Source of the DNA: JAZGDL01 sp036477795
Lineage (GTDB): Bacteria > Planctomycetota > Phycisphaerae > UBA1845
Direction of reading: 5' to 3'
DNA length: 10,697 nucleotides
NCBI GenBank assembly: GCA_036477795.1
Contig: JAZGDL010000532.1
Span: 1-10,697, forward strand
The position numbers were made by a program, and so were the translations under genes. Position 1 is the stretch's first letter. The number at the start of each line of letters is the position of its first letter. Shown piece after piece: positions 7,002 through 10,697 of the stretch. The notes under the pieces are model-generated. The model was not told the DNA's origin, made no database searches, and saw only the letters and a list, made by a program, of their open reading frames with translations.

Positions 7002-8100
7002 CGGCGACAGTTGCGTTCTTCTTACGGGCGCAACAGGCTTGATCGGTGGTGAGGTTCTTCGTGCGCTGCTGGACTTGGGCGTACGCAAGGTCTGGACGCT
7101 GGTGCGCGCCGAAGAACACACGACACCTGTCGGGCGCTTGCTGGTTCGGATGCGGAGGAGCGGGGCCGACCTGAATGGCACGACGGACTTCGTCCATGCA
7201 GTAGTGGGCGACACGCGTAGTGCTGAGTTGGGTCTGCCGCGTGATGATGTGGAGCGCATCCGCGGAGCGATTGACTTCGTCATACACTGCGCAGGTGCGA
7301 CCTCGTTCATCCGGGACGCGGAGTGCGTGGACACGAACATCGCCGGGATGCGGAACCTCATCGACTTCGTGCGCCGGTGCGAACGCAACCCAATGATCGT
7401 GTATGTCAGCACCGCAGCCAACAGCGGCGCCGTAACGCACGCCTGTCTCGGGGAGGACGACGGATGCAAGCCGGACGGCGACCACCACAACGAATACACG
7501 CGGTCGAAAGCAGTGGCGGAGCGAATGCTGCTGGACAGCGGCCTGCCCGCGCTGGTGGTTCGTCCGTCAATCGTACTGAGTGCGGGCTTGCCGGATCGGG
7601 TGTTCGCTCGCACGATTCTCTGGTTCGTTCCGCTGCTTCAGAATTTCGACGCGGTTCCAATCGACCCGTCGTCCCGTTTGGACATCGTTCCCGTGGACTT
7701 CGTGGCCCGGTCGATTATCGCTCTGATGGCGGCGCGTGACAGACGATGGAAGTGTTACCACCTGTCGGCGGGCCCGCGAGGGGCGACGACCTGCGAGGCG
7801 TTCTCCCGGTATCTTGATGACTTCTTCCGTCGGGAAAACCCGCTGTGCCTCGTGCCGCCGGATCAATGGGACGGACATCTTCGTCGGCGACATGTCCGAG
7901 CGCGGCATCAGCGCAGGCTCTTTGGAACCTTCCGCTACTACCTGCCGTTCATCAACATGGACATCGTGTACGACAACGCGCGTCTGCGTGAAGAGATCGG
8001 CGACGATGGTGTGATGGTTCCGGGGGTGACGGAGTATGCGGGCAATCTGCTGCGGCTGATTACCATGGAGGAGGCGGAGGCCCAGAGCCTCAACCCGTGA
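6988..8100 (+). CDS. NAD(P)-dependent thioester/acyl-CoA reductase-like protein (NAD_binding_4 type)
   Basis: A 370-aa extended short-chain dehydrogenase. The ATG at 6988 is chosen because it puts the Rossmann motif at the N-terminus (TGATGLIGG, residues 13-21); the upstream in-frame extension is inside the previous gene. Further family marks are VRAEE after beta2, the 'FVIHCAGATSF' beta4 region, 'IVYVSTAANSG' with S141/T142, and the catalytic Y170-TRS-K174. 'LVVRPSIVLSAGLPD' and 'RLDIVPVDFVARSI' follow the pattern of male-sterility/thioester-reductase proteins, which reduce fatty acyl-CoA or carrier-bound thioesters to an aldehyde or alcohol. There is no adenylation or carrier domain, so it stands alone. 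It overlaps the exosortase-like gene by 14 nt with only a weak ribosome site (GAACGAG), so it is probably translated by coupling. A link to anchoring, for example making a lipid, is speculation. It could equally act on a sugar-nucleotide-like substrate, though the motifs favour the acyl group. Confidence 0.8.
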   Translation: MSVLSGDSCVLLTGATGLIGGEVLRALLDLGVRKVWTLVRAEEHTTPVGRLLVRMRRSGADLNGTTDFVHAVVGDTRSAELGLPRDDVERIRGAIDFVIHCAGATSFIRDAECVDTNIAGMRNLIDFVRRCERNPMIVYVSTAANSGAVTHACLGEDDGCKPDGDHHNEYTRSKAVAERMLLDSGLPALVVRPSIVLSAGLPDRVFARTILWFVPLLQNFDAVPIDPSSRLDIVPVDFVARSIIALMAARDRRWKCYHLSAGPRGATTCEAFSRYLDDFFRRENPLCLVPPDQWDGHLRRRHVRARHQRRLFGTFRYYLPFINMDIVYDNARLREEIGDDGVMVPGVTEYAGNLLRLITMEEAEAQSLNP

Positions 8101-8201
8101 GCAAGCAACCCGGTAGCCAGCGGAGACGCGTGAGTAATCGGGCAGTTCGCAGTTCGGGGAGTTCGGGGGACACACACCTTAATTCGACCTCCAACCCGTG
8201 A
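8091..8201. repeat. 91-bp segment between 10-bp direct repeats
   Basis: CAACCCGTGA occurs at 8091-8100 (end and stop codon of the reductase gene) and again at 8192-8201, just before the RHS homology resumes. The 91 bases between them contain a run of AGTTCG-type repeats (8144-8170) and a GGGGGACACACACCTTAATTC stretch. The arrangement looks like a small insertion flanked by a target duplication, or a slippage scar. No gene lies inside. Confidence 0.45.
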
Positions 8202-8219
8202 TTACGGACGAACGACCGT

Positions 8220-9590
8220 TTCGTGTCGGCGGTCGACTACGGCTACCTTGACAACCGCGATCTGGTGGCGAGCATTACGTGCGGAAACGGCACCATGAAC
8301 ACCTACGACTACGACGACGCTGATCGGGTGAAGCTGATCGAGCACAGCATTGTCGGGCAATCGCCGTTCTTGAGCCTGGTGTACTGGTACGACGGTCGGG
8401 ACCTGATCATCCAGATCGACGAGACCGACGAGAACGGCTTCGTCACCACGGTGACCTTTGACTACGACGCTCGCCGGCGGTTGACTCGCGAGACCCGCAT
8501 CTCCGGCGGGCCGTCACCTGAATATGACCTGGAGTATACCTACGATGCCGGTGGCAACCGCGAGCTGAAGATCGACCATTACAACGGGACCACCACGACG
8601 TATACTTACGACGTGGACGATCCCGCTGCCTACAACCACAAAGCCAACCGGCTGATGTCCTACGAAACGCGCCAGGACAGCAACAATTACGTGCTGGAGC
8701 GGGTGGTGTACGAATACGCCCTGGAGGGCGACGCCGCCGGCAACATCACCCAGGTCATCCGCGAAACCCCCACCTTTGAAGCGGAACAGCCGTCCATGTT
8801 CGACGTCTTCGGGACACATTTCACGTACAACAAAAAAGGCGCGGTGCGCATCATCGTCCAGCGGCACTGGCGAATGATCATCGGCGACACCGAAAGCCAC
8901 TTCGGCGAATCGGTCCTCAAGATCCGCGAGTTCCGCGGCGATGGGCGGACGCGGCACATGATGCGCGAGCGCGATACGGCGTTCCCGCACGGTCCGCTCT
9001 TCGACACCGCTGTATGGACGGATTATAACGACGATCTGCCCACCGGCGACTACACCGTCAACGGCTGCGTCAACCAGCCTGGAACCCCCTGCGACTCGAT
9101 TCAGCCCATCGTCACGGAAGAAACGCATTACGATCTCGGCCTGGCAGAGATGGAGTATGGCCCCGACCCCTTCAGCACGACGGACGACACCGTGACCTAC
9201 ACCCACACCAACCACCTGGGCACCACGCGGGCCCGCACCGACGATAACGATCCCGTCGATTTTGTCGCAAGGCCCGTTTACACCGCTTTGGGGGAACGGG
9301 TGGACGTCGACGGCTCCATCGGCACGCGCTACGGCTACGTAGGCAAGGAGGGCTACGAAACCTTCGACAACGGCGACGCCTCCCCGTACTTTTGGGGCGA
9401 GTGGGACACGGACGGCCCCGGCGGTGACCCCCCCATCCCCGCTCCGTTCGGCTTCATCCACACCGGCGCCCGCTGGTACGACCCCGCCAGCGGCCGGTTT
9501 CTACAACGGGATGTCCTCGGAGTGCAAGGTGGGTTGCATACTTATCTATACGGCGAAGCAAATCCAACCGCCCTTGTTGACCCAGAAGGC
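8220..9590 (+). repeat. RHS 3' core, copy 2 of an internal duplication
   Basis: Homologous to 4205-5502. This shared core is the length over which recombination could swap tips between the two cassettes. Confidence 0.75.
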
Positions 9591-9839
9591 ACCTTTGTGG
9601 TTGCGGCGGCCAGAGCAGCAGGCCGCGCGGCGTGGCCATACCTCTTGCGGGGAGGCGAGATAGTTCTCGCCAAGGGGAAAAGCGCGTTCGCTACGATTAA
9701 GCGCGTTCGAGTGAAAGTGCAATACCATCGTAAGCCCCATCCTTTCAGATGGGTTGGCCGTCGCCATCACTTACAGTGCACCATGTGGCTGAAAGGAAGA
9801 AAGGGATCGGACGTCAACGTCCGCCTCCCGCTGCCATGA
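8223..9839 (+). CDS. Orphan 5'-truncated RHS cassette with toxin-like tip
   Basis: A 538-aa frame starting at GTG 8223 (alternative ATG 8295). There is no signal peptide and no RHS N-terminal half. Similarity to the first RHS protein already runs upstream of GTG (NDRFVSAVDYGY against QATVFSASYTYH) and stops just after a TGA at 8199-8201, so this is a 3' piece cut off at its 5' end. It keeps YD repeats and an intact core end, 'GARWYDPASGRFLQRDVLG' (9465 on) to 'VDPEG' (ends 9590). The tip after that (82 aa, 9591-9836) differs completely from the first copy: an Ala-rich helix, then a strongly basic part with RRHHLQC and WLKGRKGSDVNVRLPLP, and no membrane tail. Placement and character fit a polymorphic-toxin C-terminal domain, but I cannot name the activity. 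Known rhs loci carry such displaced tips downstream of the main gene. As it stands it may be silent unless recombined. Confidence 0.75.
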   Translation: MSAVDYGYLDNRDLVASITCGNGTMNTYDYDDADRVKLIEHSIVGQSPFLSLVYWYDGRDLIIQIDETDENGFVTTVTFDYDARRRLTRETRISGGPSPEYDLEYTYDAGGNRELKIDHYNGTTTTYTYDVDDPAAYNHKANRLMSYETRQDSNNYVLERVVYEYALEGDAAGNITQVIRETPTFEAEQPSMFDVFGTHFTYNKKGAVRIIVQRHWRMIIGDTESHFGESVLKIREFRGDGRTRHMMRERDTAFPHGPLFDTAVWTDYNDDLPTGDYTVNGCVNQPGTPCDSIQPIVTEETHYDLGLAEMEYGPDPFSTTDDTVTYTHTNHLGTTRARTDDNDPVDFVARPVYTALGERVDVDGSIGTRYGYVGKEGYETFDNGDASPYFWGEWDTDGPGGDPPIPAPFGFIHTGARWYDPASGRFLQRDVLGVQGGLHTYLYGEANPTALVDPEGTFVVAAARAAGRAAWPYLLRGGEIVLAKGKSAFATIKRVRVKVQYHRKPHPFRWVGRRHHLQCTMWLKGRKGSDVNVRLPLP

Positions 9840-9865
9840 GTTACGTTCTTTAGGTACTCAATGTC

Positions 9866-10312
9866 ATGACGGTGCCCATCGTAACAGCGGAGGACCAGGA
9901 TCAGCTAGACAAGGTTGATGGTTTCCTGCACGACCAGAGATTCAACATCGATAATCTACGTTTTGACCGCAATTCTAGTTCAGTTAGTCTCCCGTTTGAG
10001 AAAGAAGATCGCGATAGCGTTTCTGGGCGCTGGTACCAGTTCTTCTTCCAGCGGTGGACAGTCCCCATTTTCGAGCACGTCGTGCAAATAGCACACGCAA
10101 TCTCTTGTGACGTCGAAGATCCAGAGCAGATCTCTTCGTACACATTCGAGCAAGTTCAATATGATCCCAGGGAAAGGCTAGTGCGGATTCTGGGATGTCC
10201 ACACCTCCGCATTGTGGTGGAGGTCCCCCGACTCAACATCAGCGTCCTGTCGACAGGAAAACCCCTCGGCGTACGGAAGATACTGACTGTTCTTGGCTGT
10301 GAAATATCGTAA
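9866..10312 (+). CDS. Small hypothetical protein, candidate immunity protein
   Basis: A 148-aa protein with no signal peptide, membrane helix or family I recognise. It starts 26 nt after the stop of the orphan RHS cassette. The ATG at 9866 has only a weak ribosome site (TAGGT at 9851-9855). The sequence is mixed alpha/beta, with acidic patches in its first half (AEDQDQLDKVD; FEKEDRDS; DVEDPEQ) and a beta-like second half (RLVRILGC, LRIVVEVPRLNISVL). Its base composition is visibly more A/T-rich than the neighbouring RHS and reductase genes, which suggests separate acquisition with its tip. A small cytosolic protein directly behind a basic RHS tip is the usual position of a cognate immunity protein. 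That role is inferred from position and charge only. Confidence 0.65.
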   Translation: MTVPIVTAEDQDQLDKVDGFLHDQRFNIDNLRFDRNSSSVSLPFEKEDRDSVSGRWYQFFFQRWTVPIFEHVVQIAHAISCDVEDPEQISSYTFEQVQYDPRERLVRILGCPHLRIVVEVPRLNISVLSTGKPLGVRKILTVLGCEIS

Positions 10313-10321
10313 CTACCAAGC

Positions 10322-10343
10322 GGACAAGAAAAGGACAAGAAAA
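10322..10343. repeat. Perfect 11-bp tandem repeat
   Basis: GGACAAGAAAA is present twice back to back (10322-10332 and 10333-10343), ten bases after the stop of the small gene. Both copies contain the left arm of the inverted repeat at 10336-10373. Confidence 0.8.
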
Positions 10344-10373
10344 GGGCCACAAGAACAGTGACACCTTTTCTTG
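10336..10373. repeat. 10-bp perfect inverted repeat
   Basis: CAAGAAAAGG (10336-10345) pairs exactly with CCTTTTCTTG (10364-10373) across an 18-nt loop. A second identical left arm is at 10325-10334. It could act as a terminator or attenuator after the small gene, but no U-run follows, so it is not a standard intrinsic terminator. It sits exactly where the Hint remnant begins. Confidence 0.5.
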
Positions 10374-10526
10374 CCAGTGAACGATCAAGGGGTCGGTGTT
10401 ATTGTTGTCGAAACCGAAATGAAATACAGCAAAACCCCGATTCGGGTGTACAACCTGACGGTTGATGGAAGCCATACGTACTTGGTCGGGAAATCTCGTC
10501 TCCTGGTTCACAACAAGCCCCCATAG
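10362..10526 (+). pseudogene. Remnant of a Hint (intein-like) pretoxin domain, C-terminal end
   Basis: An open frame runs from just after a TGA at 10359-10361 to TAG at 10524-10526, 54 residues before the stop. It contains IRVYNLTVDGSHTYLVG followed by LLVHNKPP. 'VYNLTVxGxHTYxVG...VLVHN' is the signature of the C-terminal half of Hint domains found at the ends of RHS and other polymorphic toxins, where HN marks the autocleavage junction. Here the N-terminal Hint half, with its nucleophilic Cys/Ser, is missing, and nothing but KPP follows HN, so no toxin is attached. It could start at GTG 10377 or ATG 10419, but without the first half it cannot be an active protease. Most likely a leftover of a third RHS end. 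Confidence 0.7.
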
Positions 10527-10550
10527 AACGGGCAGTTGTTGGTGGAGTGG

Positions 10551-10584
10551 GACACCTTTGGGGTCAGGACACCTTTGGGGTCAG
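10551..10584. repeat. Perfect 17-bp tandem repeat
   Basis: GACACCTTTGGGGTCAG is present twice head to tail (10551-10567, 10568-10584). Its first nine bases also occur at 10360-10368, at the left edge of the Hint remnant. Similar GGGACACC/GGGGTCAG-type sequences are, from memory, common beside REP-associated and other small transposase genes. Attribution to such an element here is tentative. Confidence 0.75.
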
Positions 10585-10591
10585 AGCGCAT

Positions 10592-10696
10592 TTAGTCATT
10601 AGTGAGTCTCTTTTGCAGTCGGTGCACCGTCCGGCGGAGGGCGGGCCCGGCGGATTCGATCTTGCGGATGGCCGTCACGACCCCACCGTGCGAGGC
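10592..10696 (-). CDS. Possible 3' end of a minus-strand gene (partial)
   Basis: On the minus strand one frame is open from the window edge for 34 codons to a TAA at 10594-10592, reading SHGGVVTAIRKIESAGPAL and then RRTVHRLQKRLTND. The sequence is basic and helical. I cannot assign a family. The tandem repeat just beyond its stop makes a mobile-element gene a reasonable guess. It is too short to be confident that it is coding. Confidence 0.3.
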   Translation of the reverse strand, partial: ASHGGVVTAIRKIESAGPALRRTVHRLQKRLTND

Positions 10697-10697
10697 G

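Noticed and set aside
6090..7613. Long minus-strand open frame of 507 codons
   Set aside because: It is the shadow of the exosortase-like and reductase genes in high-GC DNA. It is rich in Arg/Ser/Pro with no family motifs and crosses the border of two well-supported + strand genes.
8134..8205. Imperfect inverted repeat GTAATC-GGG / CCC-GTGATTAC
   Set aside because: It needs a two-base bulge and a loop of over 50 nt, so it is too weak to call a terminator or element end.
8514..9461. Minus-strand open frame of 315 codons
   Set aside because: It lies wholly within the second RHS cassette, is Val/Gly-rich and shows no motifs. It is an antisense shadow.
8091..10584. CRISPR-like or other regular repeat array
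   Set aside because: The repeats here are short, unrelated to each other and present in two or three copies without regular spacers.

Overview
The window looks like accessory DNA from a high-GC Gram-negative-type bacterium, most probably a planctomycete (Planctomycetota). That placement is an inference. It rests on a CPKCGYSLYGL...CPECG zinc ribbon attached to a membrane protein (a style I know best from that phylum), on large secreted RHS/YD-repeat proteins, and on an exosortase-like enzyme. There is no rRNA, tRNA or core gene to confirm it. The first ~120 bases are homopolymer-rich and resemble a poor-quality contig end.

Layout, all real genes on the + strand. (1) 1-397: a possible 3' gene fragment ending at 251, then no recognisable gene. 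(2) 398-2035: a secreted protein with a LolA-like beta domain, helical repeats and a C-terminal coiled coil. (3) 2105-5781: a large secreted RHS protein of about 1225 aa, broken by a one-base frameshift near 4590-4608. It ends in a Cys-rich tip, 13 prolines and a C-terminal hydrophobic segment resembling a sorting/anchor signal. (4) 5778-7001: an eight-TM protein with a central zinc ribbon and an exosortase/archaeosortase-like C-terminal half (C299, R340, H358). It starts inside the RHS stop codon (GTGA overlap). (5) 6988-8100: an NAD(P)-dependent thioester/acyl-CoA reductase-like protein (NAD_binding_4 type), overlapping the previous gene by 14 nt.

(6) 8101-10526 reads as a store of displaced RHS ends. 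It holds a 5'-truncated second RHS cassette (8223-9839) homologous to the 3' part of the first but with a different, basic, toxin-like tip, then a small gene (9866-10312) in the position of an immunity gene, then a 55-codon remnant of a Hint (intein-like) pretoxin domain ending at 10526. Short direct and inverted repeats mark the junctions. (7) 10527-10697: a perfect 17-bp tandem repeat and possibly the end of a minus-strand gene, perhaps a mobile element.

Main hypothesis: genes 3-5 form one translationally coupled unit in which a dedicated exosortase-like enzyme processes the C-terminal tail of the RHS protein encoded just before it. The reductase may act on a lipid or thioester substrate linked to anchoring, which is speculative. 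The downstream orphan tips would let the RHS protein exchange its anchored end for toxin-type ends by recombination.
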